From positions 1 through 64,000 of the forward strand of contig CALMVQ010000203.1 of NCBI GenBank assembly GCA_937873135.1: DNA of 64,000 nucleotides, given 5' to 3'. This document shows positions 49,972 to 59,669 of this stretch, in pieces. The position numbers and the translations under genes are program-made. Numbering within the stretch: position 1 is the stretch's first letter; every line of letters starts with the position of its first letter. The notes below the pieces were generated by a model. It saw only the letters and a program-made list of their open reading frames with translations, was not told the origin of the DNA and made no database searches. This DNA comes from an uncultured Scytonema sp. Its GTDB lineage: Bacteria > Cyanobacteriota > Cyanobacteriia > Cyanobacteriales > Nostocaceae.

Positions 49972-51333
49972 CTACACCATAGGGGAAAACTCTGCCCGAA
50001 ACTGGCTAACAACCCGATCCAACCCAACAGAATGAGCCGCTTTAAACAGAATCCGATCGCCCTGTTTGATAAACTCTTTCAAAGAAGCCACTAACTCTGC
50101 ATGAGTGGCAAAACATTCTGTTGGGATACCGCTTGCACCCTGGACTATTGTTTCGGTATCTGCACCATCACTCAAAACCATCAAAGCATCCAATTTCAAC
50201 TCACGTACAGTTTCCCCCACTTGCTGATGGAGTTGGTGCGATTGCGAACCCAATTCTTTCATTGCACCCAACACTGCAATGTGTCGCTTTCCTGGTGTTT
50301 CTGCTAATAAGTGCAACGCTGCCACCATAGCTTCCGGTGCAGCATTATACGTTTCATCTAAGATTACCACATCTTGAGGCAAAGTAAAACGCTGCGATCG
50401 CCCGGACGGCATATCCACGATCACATCGGTGTGAAGGCTAGACCAATCTATATTCAGTATCTGTGCCACTCCTAAAGCCGCCAAAAAGTTTGTAGCATTA
50501 TGACGACCAGGCAAAGGTAGAGGCAGTTGCATACCTGCGACTTCCAAAGTTTCACCATCAATCAACGTCCCTTGGAGATCGCCGCCAGATAAGCCGTAAG
50601 TTAAAGTTTTCCCTTGCCAAACTTTTGCTGCCGTGTCGATTAATAGTGGATTGTCATAGTTGAGAATTGCCACACCATCCTTGGGCATGTGTGCTAATAA
50701 CTCACATTTTGCTTGGGCGATCGCCTCGATTGAACCCAATAACTCTATATGTGCCGTTCCAACATTCGTAATCACACCAATTGTCGGACGCGATATTTGC
50801 GTTAGTTCCGCAATTTGTCCTGCTCCCCGCATCGCCATTTCCACCACAGCATAATCGTCTTCGGCGCTGAGTTCTAGAAGAGTTTTTGGTACGCCAATTT
50901 CGTTATTAAAGTTAGCATGAGTTTTGTGAACTCGTCCCTGTGTTGCCAAAACTGCAGCGATGATTTCCTTGGTTGTGGTTTTGCCCACAGAACCAGTAAC
51001 CCCAATGACAGGAATATCGAAGCGATCGCGCCACCATCTGCCAATTTTTTGATATGCCTCCAGGGTATCATTTACCTGTAAGACTGGGAATCCAGAATTT
51101 TGGTATTGAAAATCTACAATCGCTGCGGAGGCACCTTTCTCAAACGCCATTGAGACAAATTCATGTCCATCGAACTTTTCACCACGTAAAGCTACAAACA
51201 CTTCACCCGGCTTGATGGCACGGGTATCTGTTTGCATACCGCTCCCCAATTGTGCTAACGCTGCTTCAGATAAATTTGCCGGCAGGGCAGAAAGAACTTC
51301 AACCAGTTGGCTCAGGGTGGCAGAACAAGGCAT
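49972..51333 (-). CDS. murF: UDP-N-acetylmuramoyl-tripeptide--D-alanyl-D-alanine ligase
   Basis: 453 aa, the usual MurF length. It adds D-Ala-D-Ala to the UDP-MurNAc-tripeptide in the cytosol, using ATP. The Mur-ligase P-loop GVTGSVGKTTTKEIIAAVL is near residue 112, the KTHANFNNEIGVPKTLLEL segment is diagnostic of MurF, and the MurF-specific C-terminal domain has VILDETYNAAPEAMVAAL. The start ATG at 51333 is followed by PCSATLSQLVEVL, like other cyanobacterial MurF. Monocistronic here. Flanked by gene-poor DNA to the left. Confidence 0.96.
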   Translation of the reverse strand: MPCSATLSQLVEVLSALPANLSEAALAQLGSGMQTDTRAIKPGEVFVALRGEKFDGHEFVSMAFEKGASAAIVDFQYQNSGFPVLQVNDTLEAYQKIGRWWRDRFDIPVIGVTGSVGKTTTKEIIAAVLATQGRVHKTHANFNNEIGVPKTLLELSAEDDYAVVEMAMRGAGQIAELTQISRPTIGVITNVGTAHIELLGSIEAIAQAKCELLAHMPKDGVAILNYDNPLLIDTAAKVWQGKTLTYGLSGGDLQGTLIDGETLEVAGMQLPLPLPGRHNATNFLAALGVAQILNIDWSSLHTDVIVDMPSGRSQRFTLPQDVVILDETYNAAPEAMVAALHLLAETPGKRHIAVLGAMKELGSQSHQLHQQVGETVRELKLDALMVLSDGADTETIVQGASGIPTECFATHAELVASLKEFIKQGDRILFKAAHSVGLDRVVSQFRAEFSPMV

Positions 51334-51614
51334 AATAAATTTTTCTGATTCTAATCTAAAAGCAAAAGTCTTTCAATCTTATAGTTCTTTTGACACTTTG
51401 TGCTTAGTTGCAAGTATTTTCATCTTGACGCTCCCCATCCCTAAAGGGCACATAGCAGCATAGCTCAAATTGCGTGCGGCTCAAAGTGAATATGCCAAAT
51501 TGGAGAAGCCGCTGACTGAGGCAGAAGTTGGCGGGTGGATATAACAACTTCTTTACTTTTATCAAAAGTTCAAGTTATCTTCTATGTCAAAAACTAGAAA
51601 AGTTTGAGTAGGCT

Positions 51615-51893
51615 ATGGCAGATTTAGAGGTTCAGGCGGGTGCGGGTAGTCCTAAATCGTTTCCCCAAAAGGTGAGTTACGGTAAGAATTACCTAGAGAA
51701 GTTTTGTAAACATGCTGAACAAATTCGTCGGACTACGGGCAAAAAAGAGATTGGCAAAGTGTCTTCTGCTGAAGGAGAAGAACAAATCAAAACACTAATT
51801 GAAGAGATTGTGATGACTGGAGAGACTCGACAACAACGCTATATACTGAAGAAATGCTACACTAATGAGAAGCCGATAGTTAAACATGTATAG
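51615..51893 (+). CDS. unknown 92-aa protein
   Basis: Basic, mostly helical (GKNYLEKFCKHAEQIRRTTGKKEI; GEEQIKTLIEEIVMTGE). No family recognised. GAGTAG-type sequence upstream of the ATG. It ends 7 bases before the ParD-type antitoxin and may share its transcript. Confidence 0.5.
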   Translation: MADLEVQAGAGSPKSFPQKVSYGKNYLEKFCKHAEQIRRTTGKKEIGKVSSAEGEEQIKTLIEEIVMTGETRQQRYILKKCYTNEKPIVKHV

Positions 51894-51900
51894 TGGGTAA

Positions 51901-52167
51901 ATGAGTATATCGCTTAATCCGAATCACGAGCAATTTGTTCTATCTAAAATTGAAACTGGAAAATACGCGAATGTAGATGAAGTTATTGCTGCTGCGTTCC
52001 AATTATTAGAAGAAAAAGAGCAGGAATATGCTTTTTGGTTGAAGGATACTCGCGAGAAAGTAGAGGTTGGTTTACAAGAAATTGAACGAGGTGAGGTTCT
52101 AGATACAGAAATTGTTATCGACCAACTCAAAGATAAACTGCGTCAAAAACGCTCTACTCAAATATGA
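51901..52167 (+). CDS. ParD-type antitoxin
   Basis: 88 aa. The N-terminus SISLNPNHEQFVLSKIETGKYANVDEVIAAAFQLLEEKE is the ribbon-helix-helix DNA-binding form of ParD/CopG antitoxins. The remainder is the toxin-binding segment. It overlaps the toxin start by 4 bases (ATGA). Should neutralise ParE and repress its own promoter. Confidence 0.88.
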   Translation: MSISLNPNHEQFVLSKIETGKYANVDEVIAAAFQLLEEKEQEYAFWLKDTREKVEVGLQEIERGEVLDTEIVIDQLKDKLRQKRSTQI

Positions 52168-52463
52168 GTCGTTCCACTATATCTCAAACTGCAAGCAGGG
52201 ACTTGGCTAAGATTATTGATTACTTTTCAAATCTTAATATCGAAGCAGGAGAACGTTTTATCAGGGAGTTTGAGCAAAAGTGCAAAAATCTTGTAGATTT
52301 TCCGAAGATGGGGCGTAGTTACGAAGATGTCGCTCCCTTTTTACGGGGAATTCCTGTTGATGGTCATATTATTTTGTACAAAGTAATCGATGACGAAATT
52401 ACAATTGTCCGTGTTGTTAGTGGAAAGCGAGATTTGAAGTCATTGTTTTCAGATTCTGAATAA
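52164..52463 (+). CDS. ParE/RelE-family toxin
   Basis: 99 aa. SQTASRDLAKIIDYFSNLNIEAGERFIREFEQKCKNLVDFPKMGRSY and the final VDGHIILYKVIDDEITIVRVVSGKRDL match the ParE/RelE superfamily fold (helix-rich N-terminus, then beta sheet with conserved G-R and R residues). Whether it poisons gyrase (ParE) or ribosome-bound mRNA (RelE) cannot be decided from motif; the pairing with ParD favours ParE. Confidence 0.88.
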   Translation: MSRSTISQTASRDLAKIIDYFSNLNIEAGERFIREFEQKCKNLVDFPKMGRSYEDVAPFLRGIPVDGHIILYKVIDDEITIVRVVSGKRDLKSLFSDSE

Positions 52464-52560
52464 TTTGAGCGCAATTCCTCCCCAGTATTGCTTGACATAC
52501 GGTTATTGTAAGTGTTTAACCGAACGTGACATAGCAGTCCTAAATCATTCGTGAAAAACA

Positions 52561-52594
52561 AGATCCCCGACAACTTTTACGAAGTCGGGGATCT
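52561..52594 (-). terminator. strong hairpin between convergent genes
   Basis: AGATCCCCGAC (52561-52571) and GTCGGGGATCT (52584-52594), an 11-bp perfect stem. On the minus strand it is followed by TGTTTTT, so it terminates the cupin gene; it could also stop the toxin transcript. Confidence 0.8.
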
Positions 52595-52603
52595 GTAGGA
52601 TTG

Positions 52604-53104
52604 CTATTTAAAACGGCAGGCTTGCCCAATAGTCGGGTTCTCTTCGAGTTGCACAATCATGATAACAGCAGGCTCATCTCCTACTGTTCCGGAGAGGTGA
52701 CCTTTATTGCCTTGTGCATTTGCTTTGGTGCCTTGATCTTCTCCAAAAGAGATTTCACCGACACCCATCTCTACTCGATGTCCGTCCATTGTTTCCACAA
52801 ACCAGCGACCTGATAATGGGATAATCCACTGTGGCTTTGGGTTTTCATGCCAGGTTCCCATCCATCCCACAGGCTGCACAGTAAAGGTAATCGTGGCACC
52901 GACGGTGTTTAACTTATCTAGCCACTGGGGAGAGGCAGGCGGTGCTATGCTCTTGAGAATAAAGTCTTGAATCTGGCAGCGCGACTGGTGGCTTACCCCG
53001 TCACTGTCAGTCCAAACATGCCAGTAGTCAATAGTTGGGGGTGTGGGATTCTCTTGAGCATCGTTCGATTGAGATACTGTACGATCCGATGATGAGTCTT
53101 GCAT
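52604..53104 (-). CDS. cupin-fold protein
   Basis: 166 aa. The central beta-barrel has GTWHENPKPQWIIPLSGRWFVETMDGHRVEMGVGEISFGEDQGTKANAQGNKGHLS, the cupin layout (G-x5-H-x-H-like, then G-D-x-x-x-x-P), although the metal-ligand set is not the textbook H-x-H; here H-x-N and later K/H residues. There is no signal peptide. Function unknown; perhaps a small-molecule sensor or enzyme. It has its own terminator just downstream. Confidence 0.75.
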   Translation of the reverse strand: MQDSSSDRTVSQSNDAQENPTPPTIDYWHVWTDSDGVSHQSRCQIQDFILKSIAPPASPQWLDKLNTVGATITFTVQPVGWMGTWHENPKPQWIIPLSGRWFVETMDGHRVEMGVGEISFGEDQGTKANAQGNKGHLSGTVGDEPAVIMIVQLEENPTIGQACRFK

Positions 53105-53232
53105 AAGGATGAGTGCCTCTCCTGGGTTTTGCAGTTGTGTTGCCTCAACTTTATTGAAGCGCTTTTCGTCGAGTCGGGAAAAATATAGAACCCATTGTAG
53201 TTCTGCTTGGTAGTCTACACCTACTCATGAGC

Positions 53233-53305
53233 GGTGCCCTTTATATTACCGTTTAGGGATTCGAGAAGAAATTGCATTACCTATCTTACACTTGTGTTGG
53301 GAGTA
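53233..53305. repeat. dispersed repeat (GGTGCCCTTTATATTACC), copy 1
   Basis: The same block with variation lies at 57538-57607, including CTTACACTTGTGTTGGGA at the far end. The rest of 53105-53570 shows no gene. Confidence 0.65.
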
Positions 53306-53570
53306 ACCTCCCTCTACGCAAAGCGCGGGAGGGTATGAATAGTCGTAAAGTATTCTAGTTTTTCATTGTCAAATTCGAGAGATCTATAGTTACTGCAAAT
53401 GTTCTTGATTCTCAATTTATTATAGTAATGAGTAAGATTGCTTATATAATTAAGAATTGACAACTGCCTTGGGAAGCTGCTCTCAGACTTCTGTGTTGCA
53501 CGCAACTTGCTCAAGCGTGATTTTCATACCCACAGAGTGATAAAAGTTTGTATGCTGAGTTTATGACTTA

Positions 53571-55931
53571 TTGATATTCTTTTATAAACGAGTGCAAGAA
53601 GATTTTAGGCTAATAGTTGATTTAGTGACTGTTTTCGCCGTTGCAGCGTGTGGCGGACTGTTCGCGGCATTGTTGCGACAACCAGTATTACTAGGGTATA
53701 TCATCGGTGGGATGGTTGTGGGACCAACTGGACTGGGATTGATCAAAGAATTAATTCAGGTGGAAACTCTGGCTCAGTTCGGTGTCGCCTTTTTGTTATT
53801 TGCCTTGGGAGTTGAGTTTTCTTTTAATGAACTCAAAAAAGTTCGAGCGATCGCTCTGGGAGGAGGGGCAGCTCAAATCACCCTGACGATTCTGGTTACA
53901 GTTGGGGTGTGTGGATTAACAGGGGCTTGGGGAACTTTACCGGCTAAGGGCGTATTTTTAGGGGGAATTCTGTCTTTATCTTCCACAGCAGTTGTCCTCA
54001 AGTGCTTGATGGAACGTCAAGAAACGGAAACGCTCCACGGGCAAGTGATGCTGGGTATTTTGGTAGTGCAGGATTTAGCACTGGGACTGATGCTCGCAGT
54101 TTTGCCTGCTTTGCACCAACCAGGGGAAGCGATCGCCATTGCAGTGCTGACGGCGCTGTTGCGGATTGGTTTGTTTGCCGCAGGTGCGGTTGTGGCGGGA
54201 ATTTGGCTCATCCCACCTTTGTTAAGACTGCTTGCCCGTACCGAAAGCCAAGAGTTATTTTTATTAGGAGTGGTGGCGTTGTGTTTGGGGATAGCCTTAC
54301 TGACAGCGTATTTAGGGCTATCGATTGAGATGGGGGCGTTTGTCGCTGGGTTGATGATTTCGGAGGTGGAATACGCTGACCAAACTTTAACATATGTGGA
54401 GTCGTTACGAGATATCTTTGCGAGTTTATTTTTTGTCTCTATTGGGATGCTCATCGATCCACTATTTTTGTGGAACAACCTGCAATTGATTCTGGGATTG
54501 GTGGCGTTGGTATTGATCAGTAAGTTTTTAATTATCACGCCACTGGTAAAGTTGTTTCGCTACCCCTTGAAAACAGCGTTAATTGTTGGGTTGGGATTGT
54601 CTCAAATTGGGGAATTTTCCTTTGTACTCGCCAGTGAAGGACAAGCACTAGGACTTGTTTCCCGGCATATATATTCATTGATTTTGGGAACGACAGCAGT
54701 CACATTAGTCTTGACTCCCTTCTTACTGAGTTCGGTACCGATTTTATTCGACTGGGCAGAATCAATACCTTGGCTGAAACCTTATTTAAGCGGGGAAGGT
54801 AAGCCGATGGATGTTGCTGAAGATTTACCCTTGAAAGATCATGTGGTTGTTTGCGGTTATGGACAAGTGGGACGTAATTTGGTGAAGTTGTTGCTTTCTC
54901 ATCAGTTGCCCGTGATCGTGATCGATCAGTTAGAAAGTAGAATTCAGCAGTTGCGAGAAGCTGGAATTCCTTATGTCTATGGAAATTGTGTCAGTTTTCA
55001 CGTTTTAGATACTGCTGGGGTAAACAATGCACGAGCATTAGCGATCGCACTCCCCGATCCCATGAGTGCTCGTGTTTGTCTCAAACGCGCCTTGGAATTG
55101 TTCCCCGAACTCAACGTGGTTGTGCGTGCCAAAAACGACAAACATATTGAGGCGCTTTACCAACTGGGAGCAAAAGAAGTCGTGCAACCAGAGTTTGAGG
55201 CAAGTTTGGAAATGTCAACCCACATACTCACAAATGTCGGCTTGTCACCAGCTATAGTGCAACAAGAAGTGCAGCAAATTCGCAATCGGCATTATTTAGA
55301 TTTGCGCCCGGAACAAACGGCATCCGAGGTATCCCGTGATTTACGGCAAGCAACTCAAGATTTGAATGGGCGTTGGTATCCTCTCCCAACTGGTTCACCC
55401 CTGATTGGCATGACGTTAGAAGAAGCCGATATGCGCTATTTAACAGGAGTGAGTTTGATGGCAATTCGCCGCGCCAGTGGTGAAGAAATAGATTACCCGG
55501 ATATGGGGAAAAGGTTGGAAGATGGCGATCGCTTATTAGTCGTGGGATCGGATGAAGAACTCGCAGCTTTAGATGAATTCGCAATAGGTAAGGCTGTGAT
55601 TCCTGGAGAACACAGTGCTTGTCAATGGGTAAAACTCAATCCCGATTGTCCCGTACTTGATCTAACTTTAGCAGATTTGGATATTAGCAATATACATGGG
55701 GTACAAGTACAGGCAATCAGGAGAGATGGGAAATTTATCCGCCTTCCCGATCTGGGCATTAAACTACAAGTTCACGATCAGGTGCTACTATGCGGTAATT
55801 TACCTTCTCTTGATCAAATAGAACAGTTGTTTACAGGAGCAAACACAACCCCGCTCTCCATTCCGATCATCAAAGCTGCTGAAGCCGAAACACTCAAAGA
55901 GTATTTGCCGATGGATAGTTTGTTGGATTAG
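53571..55931 (+). CDS. Kef-type monovalent cation:proton antiporter (CPA2) with RCK domains
   Basis: 786 aa. Residues about 15-400 are a 12-helix Na+/H+ exchanger domain with repeated LLGYIIGGMVVGPTG, FGVAFLLFALGVEFSF and SQIGEFSFVLASEGQ motifs of the CPA2 group. A Rossmann TrkA-N/RCK domain begins at about 425 with VVVCGYGQVGRNLVKLL (G429), and two TrkA-C domains follow (about 600-675, 685-770). Exchanges K+ or Na+ for H+ in a membrane, gated by nucleotide or ligand binding to RCK. The start is TTG at 53571; a GTG at 53592 is also possible and no ribosome-binding site decides. Confidence 0.92.
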   Translation: MIFFYKRVQEDFRLIVDLVTVFAVAACGGLFAALLRQPVLLGYIIGGMVVGPTGLGLIKELIQVETLAQFGVAFLLFALGVEFSFNELKKVRAIALGGGAAQITLTILVTVGVCGLTGAWGTLPAKGVFLGGILSLSSTAVVLKCLMERQETETLHGQVMLGILVVQDLALGLMLAVLPALHQPGEAIAIAVLTALLRIGLFAAGAVVAGIWLIPPLLRLLARTESQELFLLGVVALCLGIALLTAYLGLSIEMGAFVAGLMISEVEYADQTLTYVESLRDIFASLFFVSIGMLIDPLFLWNNLQLILGLVALVLISKFLIITPLVKLFRYPLKTALIVGLGLSQIGEFSFVLASEGQALGLVSRHIYSLILGTTAVTLVLTPFLLSSVPILFDWAESIPWLKPYLSGEGKPMDVAEDLPLKDHVVVCGYGQVGRNLVKLLLSHQLPVIVIDQLESRIQQLREAGIPYVYGNCVSFHVLDTAGVNNARALAIALPDPMSARVCLKRALELFPELNVVVRAKNDKHIEALYQLGAKEVVQPEFEASLEMSTHILTNVGLSPAIVQQEVQQIRNRHYLDLRPEQTASEVSRDLRQATQDLNGRWYPLPTGSPLIGMTLEEADMRYLTGVSLMAIRRASGEEIDYPDMGKRLEDGDRLLVVGSDEELAALDEFAIGKAVIPGEHSACQWVKLNPDCPVLDLTLADLDISNIHGVQVQAIRRDGKFIRLPDLGIKLQVHDQVLLCGNLPSLDQIEQLFTGANTTPLSIPIIKAAEAETLKEYLPMDSLLD

Positions 55932-56129
55932 ACATCTCCAAAAATTCCAGTAGATAAAGTCATATAAAAATCCATGTCTTCTGGTGATATTACTTATTTG
56001 ACTTGGGACAAAAATTGTCAAGAAAGCGTATTAATTTCGCTCTTAGGGAGATCCAAATATCAACGACAAAGTGTCTTTTGTTGATGAGGGGAACTAAGTA
56101 CCAAAAAATGTACCGTCTCACCAAACCCG

Positions 56130-56266
56130 GAAAAATCTGCCAGCCTCATTACAAGTAAGGGGTTTAGAGCCAACGTTGAAGCGGAAAAATCGCCCCAATT
56201 GTCAACTGGTATACAAAAAGAACAACTTTTCATGGGGCGATTTTTCCGGAGGCTGGCAGATTTTTC
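56130..56266. repeat. nested inverted repeat (long cruciform-type element)
   Basis: Outer arms GAAAAATCTGCCAGCCTC (56130-56147) and GAGGCTGGCAGATTTTTC (56249-56266) match perfectly over 18 bases. Inner arms GGAAAAATCGCCCCA (56183-56197) and TGGGGCGATTTTTCC (56233-56247) match over 15. This looks like a small palindromic mobile element in the stretch 55932-56443, which has no gene. Confidence 0.85.
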
Positions 56267-56443
56267 TAGGTAAAAGCCCAACCCTCAGCATAGCTGCCTT
56301 ACCTCAACGACAATTTTTTGTAAAATAACTGGGGTGATTTCTGATGCCTAGTTTTTTAATTCGCGAGTATGAATCGCGAACCAGTTTCTTTTTGTCCAAA
56401 GTCCAATCAATAACTAAGTTTCCTGATTCATCAATTGTTGCGT

Positions 56444-57430
56444 TTAGCTTATAGGCTTGCATACTTCTAATCCCAAAGTTTCTGGAACACCCAGCATGAT
56501 GTTTAGGTTTTGTACTGCGGCACCTGATGCGCCTTTACCTAGATTGTCGAGGCGAGCAACGAGTAGGGCTTCTTGAGTTGTATCATTAGCAAATACGAAG
56601 ATTTGAACAACATTGGTGCCGTTCATTGCCATTGCATCTAGGAACGTTCCATCTCGTAACAGGGTGGGATCTTGGAAGGGAGCAACCTGCACAAATTTTT
56701 CACCTTGGTAGTAATCCGCGATCGCCCTATGAATGACTTCACCTGGGAGCGGATTATCCAAAGTCCACAGTGGCAACGGCACTTGTACCAGCATCCCCTG
56801 CTCAAAATCACCCACTGCTGGTACAAACATCGGCGGTGACGCTAATCCTGAGAAGTAATGCATTTCCTTAACGTGTTTGTGCCCAAACTGCGTTCCATAA
56901 ATCCCATAGGGATAAGAGCTTGCTCCAGATTGCTCAGAGTGGAAAGTCTCGTACTTATTGATCAGATTCTTCCCACCACCAGAGTAGCCCGATACTGCAT
57001 TGATTGTGATCGGAAAGTGAAGAGGCAGAAGTCCCGTGGCAATTAGCGGACGAATACATGCTAAAAATCCTGTAGGGTAACAGCCTGGAACGCTAACAAA
57101 CTGGGCGCTAGCGATTTTCTCTCGCTGCCCTGGATTCATTTCGGGAAAGCCATATACCCAGCCCTGAGTTGTTCTATGGGCTGTACTAGCATCAAGGATC
57201 TTCACCTCCTCTTTAGTGACGAAGCTAACAGCTTCACGGGCTGCATCGTCTGGCAAACAAAGAATAGCAACGTCAACGGCGTTGATCAGTTTTGCGCGTT
57301 CAGTCGAATCTTTACGCTTAGCTACCTCAAGACTCACTAACTCAATATCATCTCGTTGGTTGAGGCGTGAGTGAATCTGCAAGCCTGTGGTTCCTGCTTC
57401 CCCATCAATAAAAATCTTAGCTTTAGTCAT
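56444..57430 (-). CDS. argC: N-acetyl-gamma-glutamyl-phosphate reductase (type 2)
   Basis: About 328 aa from the ATG at 57430; a GTG at 57445 and an ATG at 57439 are alternatives. Third step of arginine synthesis: NADPH-dependent reduction of N-acetyl-glutamyl phosphate. FIDGEAGTTGLQIHSRL is the Rossmann start, SVPGCYPTG holds the catalytic Cys and ASTAHRTTQGWVYGFPEM and SGYSGGGKNLINKY are family motifs of the short type-2 ArgC. Complete and apparently functional. The gene is flanked by repeats on both sides. Confidence 0.95.
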   Translation of the reverse strand: MTKAKIFIDGEAGTTGLQIHSRLNQRDDIELVSLEVAKRKDSTERAKLINAVDVAILCLPDDAAREAVSFVTKEEVKILDASTAHRTTQGWVYGFPEMNPGQREKIASAQFVSVPGCYPTGFLACIRPLIATGLLPLHFPITINAVSGYSGGGKNLINKYETFHSEQSGASSYPYGIYGTQFGHKHVKEMHYFSGLASPPMFVPAVGDFEQGMLVQVPLPLWTLDNPLPGEVIHRAIADYYQGEKFVQVAPFQDPTLLRDGTFLDAMAMNGTNVVQIFVFANDTTQEALLVARLDNLGKGASGAAVQNLNIMLGVPETLGLEVCKPIS

Positions 57431-57537
57431 TATTGCCATTGTCACTCAGTTCAGCTGTCAGTCGAACCTTCTTTATTTTACGGTACTTTGAACTACCGAG
57501 TGATGCGAACAAAGAATTACTTCCTTCGGTGCCCTTT

Positions 57538-57607
57538 ATATTACCTACCGTTCAGGGAGAGGAGGACAAGAAATTCCATCGGAAATCTTACACTCGTGTT
57601 GGGAATA
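57538..57607. repeat. dispersed repeat (GGTGCCCTTTATATTACC), copy 2
   Basis: Same orientation as 53233-53305, about 4.3 kb away. Small changes, including CTACCGTT for CGTTT and GGGAGAGGAGG for GGGATTCGAG. Confidence 0.65.
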
Positions 57608-57729
57608 AATTCTATACCAAAGGATTGTCACACGAGCTTACGCCCAAATGCATAAAAAATCGTGATTCAGGTCTACTTGGTAACTCACTCTCTCCGCCCC
57701 AAGAATGAATAATTGATACGCAAAAACTG

Positions 57730-57846
57730 TCATGATTCAGCGATTATTCTAGCATTGAGCAAAGTAAAAATTCTATCAAATTCTAATATTCCTGCTAATT
57801 CTGCTTCTAACGCAACATTAGAGATTAAACCACCAGTGCTGGTCAT
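57730..57846 (-). other. 38-codon open frame, possible gene remnant
   Basis: From ATG 57846: MTSTGGLISNVALEAELAGI ... NARIIAES. Codons look protein-like but nothing is recognised and no ribosome-binding site precedes. It abuts the repeat end at 57851-57893, so it may be the tail of a gene cut by that element. Confidence 0.25.
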
Positions 57847-57850
57847 AACT

Positions 57851-57893
57851 GGGGTGGGGTTCAGTAATTATGAGTGATTTGACGGACATGATA
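57851..57893. repeat. dispersed MITE/IS end, second copy
   Basis: GGGGTGGGGTTC (57851-57862) and CGGACATGATA (57883-57893) reproduce the layout of 16-61 at the left edge of the window. No matching left end was found nearby. Confidence 0.4.
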
Positions 57894-58012
57894 CTACTCA
57901 AACTGTGAGCCTTCGGGATGTTGTCGGGAGGTGCTTTCAGTTGACTAATGATTTCTTTTGGTACAAGAGTCAACATATTAATATTAGCGATCGCTCAACC
58001 GGGCTACCTTCA

Positions 58013-59296
58013 CTAATGGCTAGGATTACAGGTTTTTTTTGTACGATTTCCAGCCACCCAACCTTTAACTGGAGAATCAATCTGAAGCCAACCTTTGTCT
58101 CCATCTACAACATTCACAACAGATAAACGTGTTCCATTTTTTAATGGCTGGATGATTTTTTCGTTAGTTCCTGGACCAACTCGTACATTCAAGGACGGAT
58201 CGTCTGGATCGGCAACCACATAAGTACAATGAGATGATAGAGGTGACGAGTGATGAAACGCATAGTATAAACTTGTACTTCCCAAAATTAAAATTACGCC
58301 ACCAGCAAGAAACATTTTATATTTATCTGGTAATTTTTTGGGCGAGATAACTGTAGTACTGTCAGTAAGCTGAGTTGTAGAACTAGATAAATGTGTATTC
58401 TTCTCAATTTCATCTAAGCGCTGCAATATTTCTTGAGTATTTTGAGGTCGATTTCCAGGAAAAGACTTCATCAAGTAATCAATTAAATCTGCCAATGCGC
58501 GAGAAATTAAAATAGCATTATCCCGCCAAATTAATTCACCAGTATAGCTGTCATTAGGAAAGACGCTGGGATGCTTACCTGTCAGCAAATACACAAAGGT
58601 GCGTCCCAAAGCAAAAAAATCTGATTGGGGCACAGCTTTGCCATTACTTTGTTCTAAAGGTGTGTAACCTACCGACACAATGCCTGTAATTTGCTGCCCC
58701 GCTATTTTCTGCATGAAAGTCTGAGTAACTTCCCGTGCTGTACCAAAGTCAATTAATGCTAGCTGTCCATCGGGTCTTAACATAATATTTGCTGGTTTAA
58801 TATCCCGATGGAAATACTGCTGTTGATGAACTTCATGCAAGATTTCTACTAGTTGTTTTAACCAATTTATTGTCACGCTTTCAACAATTGGTTCATTGTT
58901 TCTTTCTTCTAGCCATTCCTCTAAATTCATTCCCTCAATTTTTTCCATGACTAGACAGTGTACGAGAAGGTTATCTCGGAATGTACATATAAAATATCCG
59001 TCTTTCTCTACTTTGGGAATACCAGGATGATTCAGTCGCTGCAAAACTTGTGCTTCTTGTCGAAACAGTTCAATTGCCTTAGGATGTTGGTTGTGCAGCA
59101 CCTTCAAAATTTTCAGCAAGCCATTATGATTAACTTCATAAATAGTACCAAAACCACTAGGCTTCTTTGGGTTACTCAGTAGACGAGTGACTTGATAGCA
59201 TCCCTGCAGAAGTAACTCAGAGCCACAACCTAGGCAAAATATTGCTTCTCCAGTATTTTGTGGCTTAAGACAATTCGGATTAATGCAATAGCTCAT
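58013..59296 (-). CDS. Ser/Thr protein kinase with N-terminal zinc ribbon and C-terminal SH3b domain
   Basis: 427 aa. A four-Cys knuckle (CINPNC ... CLGCG) opens the protein. The kinase domain (about 30-285) shows LLKILKVL (Lys in the beta-3 strand), HRDIKPANIML (catalytic D, N) and LIDFGTAREVT (DFG). A single transmembrane helix (MFLAGGVILILGSTSLYYAF, about 330-350) follows, and an extracytoplasmic SH3b domain (SLNVRVGPGTNEKI ... GWLQIDSPVKGWVAG) ends it. A typical cyanobacterial membrane kinase with an outward sensor; the ligand and targets are unknown. Confidence 0.92.
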   Translation of the reverse strand: MSYCINPNCLKPQNTGEAIFCLGCGSELLLQGCYQVTRLLSNPKKPSGFGTIYEVNHNGLLKILKVLHNQHPKAIELFRQEAQVLQRLNHPGIPKVEKDGYFICTFRDNLLVHCLVMEKIEGMNLEEWLEERNNEPIVESVTINWLKQLVEILHEVHQQQYFHRDIKPANIMLRPDGQLALIDFGTAREVTQTFMQKIAGQQITGIVSVGYTPLEQSNGKAVPQSDFFALGRTFVYLLTGKHPSVFPNDSYTGELIWRDNAILISRALADLIDYLMKSFPGNRPQNTQEILQRLDEIEKNTHLSSSTTQLTDSTTVISPKKLPDKYKMFLAGGVILILGSTSLYYAFHHSSPLSSHCTYVVADPDDPSLNVRVGPGTNEKIIQPLKNGTRLSVVNVVDGDKGWLQIDSPVKGWVAGNRTKKTCNPSH

Positions 59297-59519
59297 GGAT
59301 GGCTGTGAGACGGATGTATGTTATATTATATCCTACAGGCTCAGTGTCACGTTGTTTGAACGCAGTGAAAGCTTGAGTATCAATAATTACCGGATAGTCA
59401 CCCACCGTGCTGTCCTTGAATATGGTAGTCAGGGAAGCTTGAAACTCCTCATTAAATCGATGATGAATAGTTTCGCTACTTCTTGAAAAAGCAGTAGAAG
59501 AGAAAAAGGAAGAAAGCAA

Positions 59520-59669
59520 ATGACCAACGCAGGACAACCACCAACCATCGAGGAACGCTTAACCCGCCTAGAAACACTGTTTGTCAATGTGGGTGAAACG
59601 GTAGCTGCTCAGAATAATACTATTGCTGCTTTGGAGGCTAACATCCAGCAAACTACCCAAAATCAGTAG
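59520..59669 (+). CDS. small coiled-coil protein (49 aa)
   Basis: MTNAGQPPTIEERLTRLETL ... then VAAQNNTIAALEANIQQTTQ. It resembles the start of a family of short cyanobacterial helical proteins with RLTRIEALLE and repeated S/N-rich heptads, probably a shortened version. A good AAGGAAG ribosome-binding site lies about 9 bases before the ATG. Role unknown. Confidence 0.5.
   Translation: MTNAGQPPTIEERLTRLETLFVNVGETVAAQNNTIAALEANIQQTTQNQ

Noticed and set aside
51450-51545. Open stretch ending LEKPLTEAEVGGWI
   Set aside because: Short, no start codon of note, and no recognisable family.
59280-59537. 85-aa minus-strand frame next to the kinase gene
   Set aside because: Overlaps the start of the kinase and has odd composition; a plus-strand frame in the same place is equally unlikely.
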